A stretch of 64,000 bases of DNA from Pseudomonadales bacterium (GCA_020062665.1 JAGUVW010000043.1:1-64000), one strand, 5' to 3'; positions 8,646-19,282 are shown, counted from the stretch's first letter. The notes: a model not told the origin generated them from the sequence alone. A program made the numbers and translations.

Positions 8646-8684
8646 AAAAAAGGCCACACTACCCGAAAGTAGCGTGGCCTTTTC
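8646..8684. terminator. bidirectional terminator between the cysH operon and cysB
   Basis: GGCCACACTAC (8652-8662) pairs with GTAGCGTGGCC (8669-8679) with one mismatch across a six-base loop (CCGAAA). The stem has an A run before it and TTTTCTTTT after it, so it works on both strands. Confidence 0.85.
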
Positions 8685-8717
8685 TTTTCGCTGAGGAACT
8701 TTTTTCTTGCTGAAACC

Positions 8718-9725
<1,008 letters not shown>

Positions 9726-9755
9726 TTATAAAAAAAAGAATGAATATACGTTTCC

Positions 9756-9784
9756 AGAATAGGCCAGTTGTCCGGAATGTCCAA
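9756..9784 (-). promoter_or_regulatory. probable cysB promoter
   Basis: On the minus strand TTGGAC (9784-9779), exactly 17 bases, then TATTCT (9761-9756), about 65 bases before the cysB start. The surrounding sequence is AT-rich. Confidence 0.55.
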
Positions 9785-9873
9785 CCACTAAACCGGTGAT
9801 TGTTAAATTTTTTTCCGTTATGCCTTTTTAACTTAGAGGATAAATGGCGTTTCGTCCATGGCAAGGGCGGACG

Positions 9874-10377
9874 CTAGATATGGGACAGCGAAAGTTGCAC
9901 GGGCACCGTGGGTACCAGGTAGATGGGGATGCGGGAGAGCTGCAGTACCTTGGAGGCCACCGAGCCGATGGCGGTTCGACTGCCGGAACGGCCGCCATGG
10001 GTGCCCATGACGATCAAATCAGCATTCACTACGTCCGCTTGATCAAGGATGACCTGAGCGGGTTCGCCACCGATCACCTGCACGTCCCTGAGCCAGTCCG
10101 TTGCACCTTTATAGTCGATGCAGTCGTCGGCGAACGCCTGGCGCACCCGCGCCCGGATGGTGGTAAGCACCGCCTCATAACCGTGGAGCTTGAGGGCGTG
10201 CATGGAGGCTTCGGGCACATAGGTGGAGAGCAACGCGTCGGCGAGCACGCTGACCGGCTCTACCGCATGAACGACTGTCACCTGTGCGCCATGCCGGTTC
10301 GCCAGCTCGCCCACGTGTTCGAGAATAAAGGGGCCATAGATCCCCAGATCTGCGGCATAAAGAATATTTTTTAACAT
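9874..10377 (-). CDS. universal stress protein family protein
   Basis: 167 residues, one UspA domain. It begins MLKNILYAADLG, the usual first strand, and near residue 125-140 carries MGTHGGRSGSRTAIGSVA, which fits the ATP-binding G-2x-G-9x-G-S/T pattern, so it is probably an ATP-binding UspFG-type member. HAVEPVSV near residue 37 is the second strand. The role is unspecified stress adaptation; no neighbour narrows it. It is flanked by cysB, transcribed from the same strand, and a secreted unknown. Confidence 0.85.
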   Translation of the reverse strand: MLKNILYAADLGIYGPFILEHVGELANRHGAQVTVVHAVEPVSVLADALLSTYVPEASMHALKLHGYEAVLTTIRARVRQAFADDCIDYKGATDWLRDVQVIGGEPAQVILDQADVVNADLIVMGTHGGRSGSRTAIGSVASKVLQLSRIPIYLVPTVPVQLSLSHI

Positions 10378-10664
10378 TAGATTACGTCTATTGACGGAAA
10401 ATTGAGCAGACCTTGACCATGCTTTGAGAATAGCAGGAAAGTTCCGGATTGCTTGGCGGGTCTATAAGGAGGGATTTTTCAGACAGGGAGAGGCGCTTTC
10501 AGCCCGTCAAGTATAGCAAGTCCCATGCCACCGAAAACAATAAGGATAAAAAGCGGGAATGCTGCCGCAAACCGAAAAGTCCAACATGGTTTAGGTGCAG
10601 ACCCACTACTACGCTTCCAGCATAAAGAAAAAATAATCGTCCATTCACGCTGTTTGGTAGTTGT

Positions 10665-11096
10665 ATGAACGCACGCGCCCTGGTTTCGAAAGCTGTCTTG
10701 ACCGTCGCAGGATGCCTTTTGATGTTGCCGTCAGTGACGGCGGTTGCGGATTTCAATAGCGGTGTCAACGGCACTGTTGGTCACTACAATCCGCACGGTC
10801 TGGGTGACTTCCCCGAGAGCGCCATTCCCCTGTTTTCGATTCGCGTCAGCGCCAGCACCGACCTGATGAAAGGCAATGCGCTGGATGTAGTCGCTTCTTA
10901 CCGCAGTGTGGGCTTGAATCAGAACAGCGCCAATCTGCAATACAACGAGCTTTCCACCGAATTTTCAGTGTCGGCTCCCCGCATCAAGAGCCTGGATTTT
11001 TCCCAGGCTATCCGCGAGAAAGTGGAAATCTGCCCCGAAAAGCTGATCGACAAGATGATCATCGACGGTGCGGTGGGTTTCAATTATCAGTGGTAA
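10665..11096 (+). CDS. small secreted protein of unknown function
   Basis: 143 residues. A clear Sec signal peptide spans 1-28, with a hydrophobic core around 10-22 and a signal peptidase site after VTAVA. The mature part (about 12 kDa) is rich in Ser, Asn and Val, has no internal repeats and ends in GAVGFNYQW. The alternating polar/non-polar pattern and aromatic end suggest beta structure in the periplasm or outer membrane. Two cysteines exist, but only one (in EICPEKL) remains after cleavage, so no disulfide. I do not recognise the family. Its TAA directly abuts the stop of the convergent nucleotidase gene, with no terminator between them. Confidence 0.65.
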   Translation: MNARALVSKAVLTVAGCLLMLPSVTAVADFNSGVNGTVGHYNPHGLGDFPESAIPLFSIRVSASTDLMKGNALDVVASYRSVGLNQNSANLQYNELSTEFSVSAPRIKSLDFSQAIREKVEICPEKLIDKMIIDGAVGFNYQW

Positions 11097-12002
11097 TCAA
11101 CTGTTGACCACGCCGTGAGGAACATGGCCCGCCGCCACATGATGGCTGGCAGACAGGCAATGGCCTTCCTGATCATCGAAAAACACGTCTGCGCCGAACG
11201 CCTTCAAAAACACGCCTTTATCCAGCCCGCCCAGAAACAGTGATTCATCGATGCGGATGTTCCAGTCGCGCAGTGTGCGCACCACCCTTTCGTGGGCCGG
11301 TGCCGAGCGTGCGGTAACCAATGCCGTGCGGATGGGGCAACTGTCCTCGGAAAACTGGGCCTGCAGATTGTGCAATGCTTGCAGAAACGGTTTGAACGGC
11401 CCGCCTCGCATTGGCGTTTTCGCGGCGGCCCGTTCTGATTCTGCAAACGCGGCAAGCCCCTGGGTTTGATAGACACGCTCGGATTCGTCGGAAAACAGCA
11501 CGGCATCTCCGTCGAACGCAATTTTCAGTTCGGCGCTTTCGTTGGTGGGATGCACTCGTGCCGGCGCGATGATGCTGGCAGCGGCATAGCCCAGTTCCAG
11601 TGCGGCGCGAACATCATCCGGATTGGTGGAGATGAACAGGTGTGCGCCGAAGGCTTCCACGTAGCGATAAGGACTCTTGCCACCGGAAAAAGCGGCGCGG
11701 GTGATGGGCAGCTGCCAGTGTTCGATGGAGTTGAACACCCGCAGCCCGGTGTCGGCGGAATTGCGCGACAGCAGAATGACTTCCACCCGTGCATCGCCTT
11801 CCAGCATTTCATTGATGGCGAGAAATTTTTTCACGAGCGGAAAGGCTTCGCCTGGTTGCAGCGGCACGTCTTCGTGATCGATCTGGTACTGGCGATAGGC
11901 TTCCAGTCCCTGGCTGTTGTAAATGGCGTGGCTCTCGCTCAGGTCGAACAAGGCCCGCGACGAGGTGGCTACCACCAGTTTTCCTTCAAATGAAATGGGC
12001 AT
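11097..12002 (-). CDS. 5'-nucleotidase (cytosolic NT5C1-like family)
   Basis: 301 residues of the family resembling animal cytosolic 5'-nucleotidase I (PF06189 type), which hydrolyses nucleoside monophosphates. Recognisable segments are the start VVATSSRALFDL, LLSRNSADTGLRVFNSI, TRAAFSGGKSPY and IAFDGDAVLFSDESERVY in the centre, then FLGGLDKGVFLKAF and ADVFFDDQ. It starts 1 base after the stop of the AddA-like helicase gene, so it is the last gene of that operon. Translational coupling is likely, raising a possible link to nucleotide release during DNA degradation. Confidence 0.85.
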   Translation of the reverse strand: MPISFEGKLVVATSSRALFDLSESHAIYNSQGLEAYRQYQIDHEDVPLQPGEAFPLVKKFLAINEMLEGDARVEVILLSRNSADTGLRVFNSIEHWQLPITRAAFSGGKSPYRYVEAFGAHLFISTNPDDVRAALELGYAAASIIAPARVHPTNESAELKIAFDGDAVLFSDESERVYQTQGLAAFAESERAAAKTPMRGGPFKPFLQALHNLQAQFSEDSCPIRTALVTARSAPAHERVVRTLRDWNIRIDESLFLGGLDKGVFLKAFGADVFFDDQEGHCLSASHHVAAGHVPHGVVNS

Positions 12003-12003
12003 G

Positions 12004-15000
12004 TCAGGTCTCCACTTCCTGCAAATGATCGATCAGGGGGAAATATAGATAGGTGCGACAGGGGATGCCATCCTGCGCAGTCAGAATGTCGCGGTAATTT
12101 TTCAGCTGGGGGCGATAGCGTTCGGTTTCCTCGGCCAGAAATTCGGTCAGATCGCCGCTGGGCTCTGCCAGCTTGTAGTCGACGATGTGACGAATGCCAT
12201 CTTCGATAAAGGTGCGATCGATGATCCAGTGCTGCAGGCCGTCCTGATTGCTGGCGGAGACGGCGTATTCCACCTGTGCATCCTGATGGGGAAGCTCCAG
12301 CAACCAGCGCCGGCGTGATGGATTGACCAGCAGATTGTCGAGGGCGCGGCGAATCCACTGGGCGCCCTGTGTGCACGCGGCTTCGTCATGGCCCTGGCTC
12401 TGCAGCTGTCGCTGCCATTGCTGTTGCAGTGCGCCTGAAATCGATGGTGGAATGCAGTGCGGATACCGGGCCCACATTTCCAGCATTCTGTGCAGGATGA
12501 TACCGGCGGCACGGTGAATGTCCGGCTGGGTTGATTCGCCGTCGGCTGCGTCGGGCGTGGCAACGGGCCGAGCTGGCACGGATTCGACGTGCAATTGTTG
12601 GGCTGGAATGCGGGTCGGTCGGCGGAAAAACCGCGGCGCCGGCACCGCTTCCAGCACCGGAACGTCGTGGGGTTTTGCCTGATCCGCTATCACCGGATAG
12701 ACAGAGGCCAGCAGACTGGCGGAATCCGGATTGCGCGTCTTGTCATCCTGACGGACGATGCAGCCCGACAGATAAAGCTGTTGCCGCGCGCGCGTACTCG
12801 CGACGTAGAGCAGGCGCACTGATTCGTTGGCGGCGCGTTGCTGGCGGATTTTCCACAAATATTCGTACACGCTGTTGCTGTCCGCTGCACCGGGCGTTGC
12901 AGGGGCGATAAACAGTTCCTGGCGCTGATCGAGCAGCGCGGTCTGTTTGTCCACCAGAATCAAGGGTCGGTCGTCGCGGCGCCCTTTGCGGTGTAGCTGG
13001 GGCAGAAACACCACGTCGAACTCGAGCCCTTTGGATTTGTGCATCGTCATGATCTGTACGCGGACGTTAGCGTCGGGCAACGGTTCGGGCGGCACGAACA
13101 GCTTGGCCAGCTTTTTCTGCAGTGCCTTTGCGTCGGGCAGGCCTCCCACGGATTCCACGTTTCCGAGCAGCTCAAAAAACAGTTCCATCGCCTCCACTTC
13201 GGCCTGATTGTGAGCCGTTGCGGCCATACCCAATTGCAGCGCCAACTCCCGCAGTGCTTCGGCAAACGGTCGTTGCAATCGCCGCAGGTAGAAATCGCCG
13301 ACAGCACTGCGCAGATGTTGCAGACGCAGGCGTGTAAAAGCGTCCAGATTGGAAGAGCTTTCACATAGCGTTTGCAATGCCAACCACGGATGAGGATCCG
13401 CTCGGGCCACTTGCTCCAGCTCCACCAGCGACAGTCCGCACCATGGGCCGCGCAGCAAGGCAAACCAGGCGGTTTTGTTACCCGGTGCCACGCACACCTG
13501 GTACAGGGACATCAGATCGAGAATCACCTGGCTTTCGGCCAGACTTTCAATGTCCACGGCTTGATAGGGGATGGCTTTTTTTCGCAGTGCCTCAGCAATG
13601 TGCACGATATGGGACTTGCCTTTCACCAGAATGGCAACACTGATTTTTCTGTCTTGCTTATGCAGCTGTTCGATCTGCTGTGCGATCCAGTCGGCTTCTG
13701 CGTGTGCCAGTTGCTGAAGATCGGCGCCGTAGAAAAAATGCGTTTCGGCGGCATCGCCTTCTGCGCAGACACGAGCGGCTTGGGACAGTGCGTACTGCAC
13801 GGCGCCAGTGCGAGTGTCATCCCGTTTCGGAAACGCTGCACCGAAGCTGGTGTTCACCCAATCCAGCACCCGCGCCGACGAACGGAAGTTCATGCACAGC
13901 TGCAGCGGTTCCAGTGCCACCTGACCTAGCTGCTTTTCGTGCCATAGTTTGAGGAACAGCCCAACATCGGCTTTGCGGAAAGCATAGATGGACTGCATGG
14001 GATCACCCACCAGAAAGAGGGTGCGGCCATCGCCGGGCACCCAGCCCTGGGCGAGTTTTTCCAGCAGATCGATCTGGATGAAGGAAGTGTCCTGAAATTC
14101 ATCCACCAGAATGTGCGCGATCTTCTCATCCATCGCCAGCATGGCATCGGTGGGTTTTTCTTCGCTGCCGAGCGCCTGCAGCGCCGCCAGTGCCACCTCG
14201 CTGAAATCCACACTGTGACGTTGCTGGAACACCAGCTTTAGATGCGCTGCGGCGTAGCGCACGATCAGCACCAGATCTTCCAGCAGGCTCCACTCGTCTG
14301 CCGTCAGTTCCGGGTTGGGCGCATTGATGAAAGCGGTGACCCGTGTCAGCAGCGGCTGCGCCAGCGCGTCGAAACGATCCAGCATGGCTTTGGCCCGTGC
14401 CTTGAATTCGTCCTCCGGTTTTGGGCCTTTGCCTTTGCTGGCGGGAGGGAATCCCATATTTTTATCCAGCCGACTGCGCCACTTGTAGCCCTTGGTTTCC
14501 TGATCGCGGGTGAGAAACAGCTGCCACTGTTGCTTGCGGAATGCCAGGCTGTCCGATTCACACTGCAATAGCGGATGATCGGATTTTTCCAGCTGCAGAT
14601 TGTTGATCGCATAGGTGGTCAGCGCATCCAGCTCCTGACGGATGCCGGGTGGCAGCTGATCCAGCAGATGCGTTTCTGCCTCCTGATTGATGGTTTGCAG
14701 GGAGCTGGTCAGCAGCTGCTGGAACGCATGCCAGTCCTGCTGGGTTTGTGTCACGTCGTGCAGCCAGTGGTCGCGCTGTTCCAGCATCTGCACGATGAGC
14801 CCCTGCAACTTGCTGAAGCGGTTTTCGAACTGGTGCAACACGCGAAACAGCGCTTTGGCCACGTCGCTGTCTTCGTCGAGGGATGCCAGCAGATTGCGGG
14901 TTGCTTCCAGATAGAGTTCGGCCGCGTCGTCTTCCACGCCGAACTGTGCGCCCAATCCTGCGGTCAGCAGATTTTCTTTCACCAGCGAGCTGCACAGACT

Positions 15001-15357
15001 GTCGATGGTCTGCAGTCGCAGGCGGCCCAGGTTCTGCAGCAGGTTCCAGCCTTTTTCGCGGTCGCGCACCAGCGCTGCGGACGCCAGATTGAAATAGGTC
15101 TGCTCGTGGGCATCCTGTGGTGACTCGCCCTGCATTGCGCGTTGCAGCGCTTCGGCCACTCGCGTGCGCATTTCCGCCGCCGCTTTTTTGGTGAAGGTGA
15201 TCGCCAGAATCTGCTCCGGCCGCTCTACCTGTGCCAGCAGTTTCAGAATGCGCTGGGTAAGCACACCGGTTTTGCCGGAACCCGCCGGTGCCTGCACGAT
15301 GAAGCTGCGCGATGTGTCGAGGGCCTGCTGTCGCTGCTGGGCGTCAATCACGGTCAT
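12004..15357 (-). CDS. AddA-like UvrD-family helicase with C-terminal nuclease domain
   Basis: 1117 residues. Superfamily 1A helicase motifs in order: Walker A APAGSGKT (23-30), motif Ia AITFTKKAAAEMR, motif II DEFQDTSF (about 421), motif III VGDPMQSIYAFRKADV, motif V TMHKSKGLEFDVVFLP and motif VI LYVASTRARQQLYL. The C-terminal RecB-family nuclease core includes HWIIDRTF and the D-x-K motif IVDYK (about 1059). With the upstream gene it forms a double-strand-end processing helicase/nuclease of the AddAB/RecBCD class. The start ATG 15357 overlaps the upstream gene by 14 bases; the frame is open further upstream, but that part lies entirely inside the neighbour. Confidence 0.88.
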   Translation of the reverse strand: MTVIDAQQRQQALDTSRSFIVQAPAGSGKTGVLTQRILKLLAQVERPEQILAITFTKKAAAEMRTRVAEALQRAMQGESPQDAHEQTYFNLASAALVRDREKGWNLLQNLGRLRLQTIDSLCSSLVKENLLTAGLGAQFGVEDDAAELYLEATRNLLASLDEDSDVAKALFRVLHQFENRFSKLQGLIVQMLEQRDHWLHDVTQTQQDWHAFQQLLTSSLQTINQEAETHLLDQLPPGIRQELDALTTYAINNLQLEKSDHPLLQCESDSLAFRKQQWQLFLTRDQETKGYKWRSRLDKNMGFPPASKGKGPKPEDEFKARAKAMLDRFDALAQPLLTRVTAFINAPNPELTADEWSLLEDLVLIVRYAAAHLKLVFQQRHSVDFSEVALAALQALGSEEKPTDAMLAMDEKIAHILVDEFQDTSFIQIDLLEKLAQGWVPGDGRTLFLVGDPMQSIYAFRKADVGLFLKLWHEKQLGQVALEPLQLCMNFRSSARVLDWVNTSFGAAFPKRDDTRTGAVQYALSQAARVCAEGDAAETHFFYGADLQQLAHAEADWIAQQIEQLHKQDRKISVAILVKGKSHIVHIAEALRKKAIPYQAVDIESLAESQVILDLMSLYQVCVAPGNKTAWFALLRGPWCGLSLVELEQVARADPHPWLALQTLCESSSNLDAFTRLRLQHLRSAVGDFYLRRLQRPFAEALRELALQLGMAATAHNQAEVEAMELFFELLGNVESVGGLPDAKALQKKLAKLFVPPEPLPDANVRVQIMTMHKSKGLEFDVVFLPQLHRKGRRDDRPLILVDKQTALLDQRQELFIAPATPGAADSNSVYEYLWKIRQQRAANESVRLLYVASTRARQQLYLSGCIVRQDDKTRNPDSASLLASVYPVIADQAKPHDVPVLEAVPAPRFFRRPTRIPAQQLHVESVPARPVATPDAADGESTQPDIHRAAGIILHRMLEMWARYPHCIPPSISGALQQQWQRQLQSQGHDEAACTQGAQWIRRALDNLLVNPSRRRWLLELPHQDAQVEYAVSASNQDGLQHWIIDRTFIEDGIRHIVDYKLAEPSGDLTEFLAEETERYRPQLKNYRDILTAQDGIPCRTYLYFPLIDHLQEVET

Positions 15358-17995
15358 GGGCCACCTCATTAACACGGCACACCGCGGCCAGATGACAGAA
15401 AGTGCAGGTGTTGTCATTCAGCGGCGATACTTCTGCCCTGCCCTGGCGATATTCTTCTGCAAGCCGCTCCAGCGTTTTCTGCCAGTCCTGCATCTGCTGG
15501 TGCCAGTCGTCTGCCTGTTTGAGGGCGCTGTTCTTGCCCAGAGCAAACAGGTCACGCTGCTGCAACAATCCCTTGTACGTCAGCGCATCGGGTTTGAGTA
15601 CGCCGAACAGCACGCCCTTGGTTTTGTCCGGTTCCAGCAGCGTGTAGAGCGGCAATTGTGGTTCTTCGGGCCGCTCGCCGATCCAGGCTTTGTGATCCTT
15701 GTCGCCACTTTTGTAATCCACGATCACATAATCGCCGCTCTGCAGCTGGTCGATGCGATCCACTGCAAGATCCAGCTGCAGCCCACCGATCTGCAGTGCG
15801 CGCCGTTTTTCCACCTGCACGATGTTGAAGGGCTCGCGCTGGCCGTCACACTCCTGCAGCCAGCGCCGGACGATGTTGAACGTGCGCAGCCGTTCCAGAT
15901 CGTACAGCGCCTGCGGTTCCAGAAACACCTGCTGGCGAAAGCCCTGCATTTCACGCTCGATAATGTTATTCAGCCAAGTGTCCAGTTTCGGCTCATCCTG
16001 CAGCAGCGCAGCCAGTGCGGCTGAATCCTGCAGCTCGCGCCAGATCATTTCCATGACTTTGTGCAGCAGCGAGCCGCGATCGGAGGCCTTGATGCCGTCG
16101 GCCAGCTCATCTTCCGCCCGCAGATTCAGCCGGTATTCTGCAAATGCCTTGAACGGACACAGTGACTGGGACTTGATGATGCCGCTGCCACCTTTGGCAT
16201 GTTGATCCGCCACCGGCGTTCCCAGCACATCCGCCGGCAGCACCTCGATTGAATCATGAAGTTGCTCGAATTGAATCTGTTCGGCGGACGCCACGTCAGC
16301 AATCTGAAATGGGGAGGCCACCAGTGTATTCAGCAACGCGGAGCAGGTGTGTTCGGTCTCGCCCTGCATCTCGCCCCAGCTGAACATCACGTGATCGGCA
16401 GCGGTCTGAAATCCCGCCAGCAAACGTGTGGCATATTGCAGCTCCCGCTCCGGACTGGCGCCGGGCATGTTCATCGCGCGCTGCAGCGGCCGCGACAGCA
16501 GTGGATTGGGATTGACGGACTGCGGCCAGTTCACTGCTTCCATTTCGCACACCCACAGGCGATCGAACGCGAGCCCCGCCGCTTCCAGCACGCCCATGAT
16601 CTGGATCGGCGCCGTTTCGGTCTGTGGTTGAAACTGCACATTTTTCAGCGCTTCTTCCAGCGTACGGCGAAAGCGGTCGAAATCGATGTCACCCAGCCAG
16701 TCATGCAGCTCCTGCAGCTGGCCCAGCGTTTCCAGCAAGCGTTGCTGCAGCTGGAACTCCTCGCTGTCCAGACTGCGACCCTGACGACTCATCACAAGCG
16801 CCATGAAGCGGTTGAACCACTGAATCCAGCGCACAATCGGTTGCCGGCCACGACTCTGCAGCGACTGGAGTTGGCCAAGCCAGGTAGAAGTTTCGTCGTC
16901 GCCACAACGCTGCAACCAGCGTTCCCGCACGGCAGACAGCCGCAATGCTTTCAGGTTCTGAGCCCGCAGCCACTGGAAAAAACCATCGCGCCGCAACCAC
17001 TCCGACTCGCCGGCACAACTATAGGGACTGGTGAGCAGCAGATTCCATTCCTGCAACGACAATTCACCCGCCAGCCCCCGCAGCCACAGTAGCAGTTGCG
17101 ACACCAGCGGATAATCGCCCAGGGTTTGCGCTGCCGTAATATTGATGATGGTCGACCAATGTTGATCCGCTGCATCCGGCTGCAACGACCAGAGATGCCG
17201 GCACAGCGTCCGCACCCGATTGCGTTGCGCCTGCAGATTGGGAATCACCACGCCGATGCGCGCGGCGTTTGTACGTTGCTGCAGCGCCCAGTGAATGGCC
17301 TGTGCAAACTGATCGTCCACCTGCGGCAGCGTGACAATCTCGCACCGCGACTGTTTGGGCGGAATGGCCGACGCGTGCACCCGAATGCCATCCTGCTCCA
17401 GCCATTGCATGAACTGACGCAGCTGCGGTTCATCGGGATCGTTGAATCCATGCAGATATATGTTGCGCGGCAAACCGGCGCGCAGAACGCTTCCCTGCTC
17501 CATCACCCATTGCGCCAGCGCAGGCTGATCCAGACAACGCTGACTGCGCAGCAACTGGGAATAGGCCTGATGCCAGCGGGCAAACTCGATCTGCTCCAGC
17601 TTGTCACCGGCCTGCCACTGCGCCGGTTGCCAGCGCCAGCGACACAGCAGCGCGCGCGCTTGCTGTGCCAGCGCCACCAGTCCGTCGATATCCTGACCGT
17701 TCTCCCAGTGCTGCTCCAGCACCTGACGCCACAGCAACGCACTCTGCGCACTCGACAGCAACCGGGGATGGCCGTGCTCCGGTGCCGGCACCAGCAGGCA
17801 AATCTCGGCGTACCACTGCTGCAGCCACTGCTCGAGCGGCACTGCATTCAGGCGCGCCCAGCTGCGCGTACCGCAGGACAGCTGCCAACTGTCGTAATCG
17901 CGATCAAGCCACGCAGCCAGGCGGCGGTTGGGTGTCAGCACCAGCAGGTCGGCGGGGAGCGCAGTGATGTCGAGATAAACGGAATCTATCGTCAT
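15344..17995 (-). CDS. AddB-like PD-(D/E)XK nuclease with iron-sulfur staple
   Basis: 883 residues, resembling the family listed as probable DNA repair protein that is paired with a UvrD-type helicase. The N-terminal helicase-like region lacks a Walker A motif (LLVLTPNRRLAAWLD in its place), so its ATPase is dead, as in AddB/RecC-like scaffolds. The C-terminal nuclease has ALQIGGLQLDLAVDRID and the D-x-K segment DYVIVDYKSGD (about 760). Four cysteines, one in SLCPFKAF (about 612) and three in CTFCHLAAVC near the end, match the [4Fe-4S] staple of AddB nucleases. First gene of a three-gene operon; divergent from the DAHP synthase gene. Confidence 0.85.
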   Translation of the reverse strand: MTIDSVYLDITALPADLLVLTPNRRLAAWLDRDYDSWQLSCGTRSWARLNAVPLEQWLQQWYAEICLLVPAPEHGHPRLLSSAQSALLWRQVLEQHWENGQDIDGLVALAQQARALLCRWRWQPAQWQAGDKLEQIEFARWHQAYSQLLRSQRCLDQPALAQWVMEQGSVLRAGLPRNIYLHGFNDPDEPQLRQFMQWLEQDGIRVHASAIPPKQSRCEIVTLPQVDDQFAQAIHWALQQRTNAARIGVVIPNLQAQRNRVRTLCRHLWSLQPDAADQHWSTIINITAAQTLGDYPLVSQLLLWLRGLAGELSLQEWNLLLTSPYSCAGESEWLRRDGFFQWLRAQNLKALRLSAVRERWLQRCGDDETSTWLGQLQSLQSRGRQPIVRWIQWFNRFMALVMSRQGRSLDSEEFQLQQRLLETLGQLQELHDWLGDIDFDRFRRTLEEALKNVQFQPQTETAPIQIMGVLEAAGLAFDRLWVCEMEAVNWPQSVNPNPLLSRPLQRAMNMPGASPERELQYATRLLAGFQTAADHVMFSWGEMQGETEHTCSALLNTLVASPFQIADVASAEQIQFEQLHDSIEVLPADVLGTPVADQHAKGGSGIIKSQSLCPFKAFAEYRLNLRAEDELADGIKASDRGSLLHKVMEMIWRELQDSAALAALLQDEPKLDTWLNNIIEREMQGFRQQVFLEPQALYDLERLRTFNIVRRWLQECDGQREPFNIVQVEKRRALQIGGLQLDLAVDRIDQLQSGDYVIVDYKSGDKDHKAWIGERPEEPQLPLYTLLEPDKTKGVLFGVLKPDALTYKGLLQQRDLFALGKNSALKQADDWHQQMQDWQKTLERLAEEYRQGRAEVSPLNDNTCTFCHLAAVCRVNEVAHDRD

Positions 17996-18063
17996 GGTTG
18001 GGAAAAATGCTGCCCCGAGTCAGTCCACCGAAGGGAAAATCGCCTTATTATTCTTGGCTCAAA

Positions 18064-18093
18064 CTGTCATAGGATTTCTGATTAGGCTAGAAT
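18064..18093 (+). promoter_or_regulatory. possible promoter of the DAHP synthase gene
   Basis: CTGTCA (18064-18069), 18 bases, TAGAAT (18088-18093), 49 bases before the start codon. Moderate match on both boxes. Confidence 0.45.
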
Positions 18094-18142
18094 CCGTCGA
18101 TCGAGTTTACCTGAAAGCTAGTTCAAATAGGATCGGTTCACA

Positions 18143-19216
18143 ATGTCACAAAACAGCATCGATGATGTCAACGTGGTGTCACAACGAGTCCTCATCACAC
18201 CTCACCAGCTGAAACAGGAAATGCCTCTGTCCGAGGCTGCGCGGACCACCGTAATCAACGGCCGTCAGGCTGTGCGCAACATCCTGGATCGCAAGGATCA
18301 CCGTCTGTTTCTGGTGATCGGTCCCTGCTCCATCCATGACATCGAAGCTGCCAAGGACTATGCCCGCCGTCTGAAAGCGCTGTCCGACAAAGTTTCCGAC
18401 ACCCTGCTGCTGGTGATGCGCGTCTATTTCGAGAAGCCCCGCACCACCGTGGGCTGGAAGGGCCTGATCAACGATCCGTACATGAATGACAGCTTCAAGA
18501 TCGAGGATGGCCTGCATATCTCCCGCCGTCTGCTGCTGGATCTTGCGGAAATGGGCCTGCCCACTGCCACCGAAGCGCTCGACCCGATTTCGCCGCAGTA
18601 TTTGCAGGATCTGATCAGTTGGTCTGCCATCGGCGCCCGCACCACGGAATCCCAGACCCACCGGGAAATGTCCAGCGGCCTGTCATCTGCTGTTGGCTTC
18701 AAGAACGGCACCGATGGCAGCCTCACCGTGGCGGTGAACGCCCTGCACTCAGTATCCAGTCCCCACAGTTTTCTGGGCATCAACGACAAGGGCCAGGTAT
18801 CCGTGATCAATACCCGTGGCAATGCCTATGCCCACGTCGTGCTGCGCGGCGGTGGCGGCAAGCCCAACTACGATTCCGTGAGTGTCGCGCTGGCGGAAAA
18901 GGAACTGGAAGCGGCGAAAGTCTCCAAGAACATCATGGTGGACTGCAGCCACGCCAACTCCAACAAGGATCCCGGCCTGCAGCCGCTGGTGATGGAAAAC
19001 GTCACCAACCAGATTCTGGAAGGCAACAAATCCATTATCGGCCTGATGGTGGAGAGCCATATCAACTGGGGCGCCCAGAAGATTCCGGCGGATCTGAAGG
19101 AACTGAAGTACGGCGTTTCCGTAACCGACGCCTGCATCGACTGGCCCACCACCGAGACCGCCGTGCTGAAAATGGCGGAAAAGCTGCGGGATGTGCTGCC
19201 GTCGCGGAAAGGTTGA
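18143..19216 (+). CDS. 3-deoxy-7-phosphoheptulonate synthase, class I (AroF/AroG type)
   Basis: 357 residues. Condenses PEP and erythrose 4-phosphate in the first step of the shikimate pathway. Signature segments: LVIGPCSIHD (metal-binding Cys near residue 61), YFEKPRTTVGWKGLINDP, IGARTTESQTHREMSSGLS, GFKNGTDG, RGGGGKPNYD and MVDCSHANSNKD. The length and N-terminal arm are those of the feedback-controlled class Ia enzymes. Which aromatic amino acid inhibits it cannot be told with confidence, so no single gene name is given. It has its own terminator immediately downstream. Confidence 0.95.
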   Translation: MSQNSIDDVNVVSQRVLITPHQLKQEMPLSEAARTTVINGRQAVRNILDRKDHRLFLVIGPCSIHDIEAAKDYARRLKALSDKVSDTLLLVMRVYFEKPRTTVGWKGLINDPYMNDSFKIEDGLHISRRLLLDLAEMGLPTATEALDPISPQYLQDLISWSAIGARTTESQTHREMSSGLSSAVGFKNGTDGSLTVAVNALHSVSSPHSFLGINDKGQVSVINTRGNAYAHVVLRGGGGKPNYDSVSVALAEKELEAAKVSKNIMVDCSHANSNKDPGLQPLVMENVTNQILEGNKSIIGLMVESHINWGAQKIPADLKELKYGVSVTDACIDWPTTETAVLKMAEKLRDVLPSRKG

Positions 19217-19233
19217 ACCGTCAGGGTGAAAAC

Positions 19234-19262
19234 AAAAAAGGGCCAGAAAATGGCCCTTTTTT
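19234..19262. terminator. bidirectional terminator between DAHP synthase and nfuA
   Basis: AAAAAAGGGCCA / TGGCCCTTTTTT with a five-base GAAAA loop: a textbook stem with T runs on both strands, serving both convergent genes. Confidence 0.9.
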
Positions 19263-19282
19263 ATTGCTTGCCGATTTGGTTG

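Noticed and set aside
10499-10774. 91-codon minus-strand open frame overlapping the secreted protein gene
   Set aside because: No ribosome site and unnatural composition; it overlaps the signal peptide region of the better-supported plus-strand gene.
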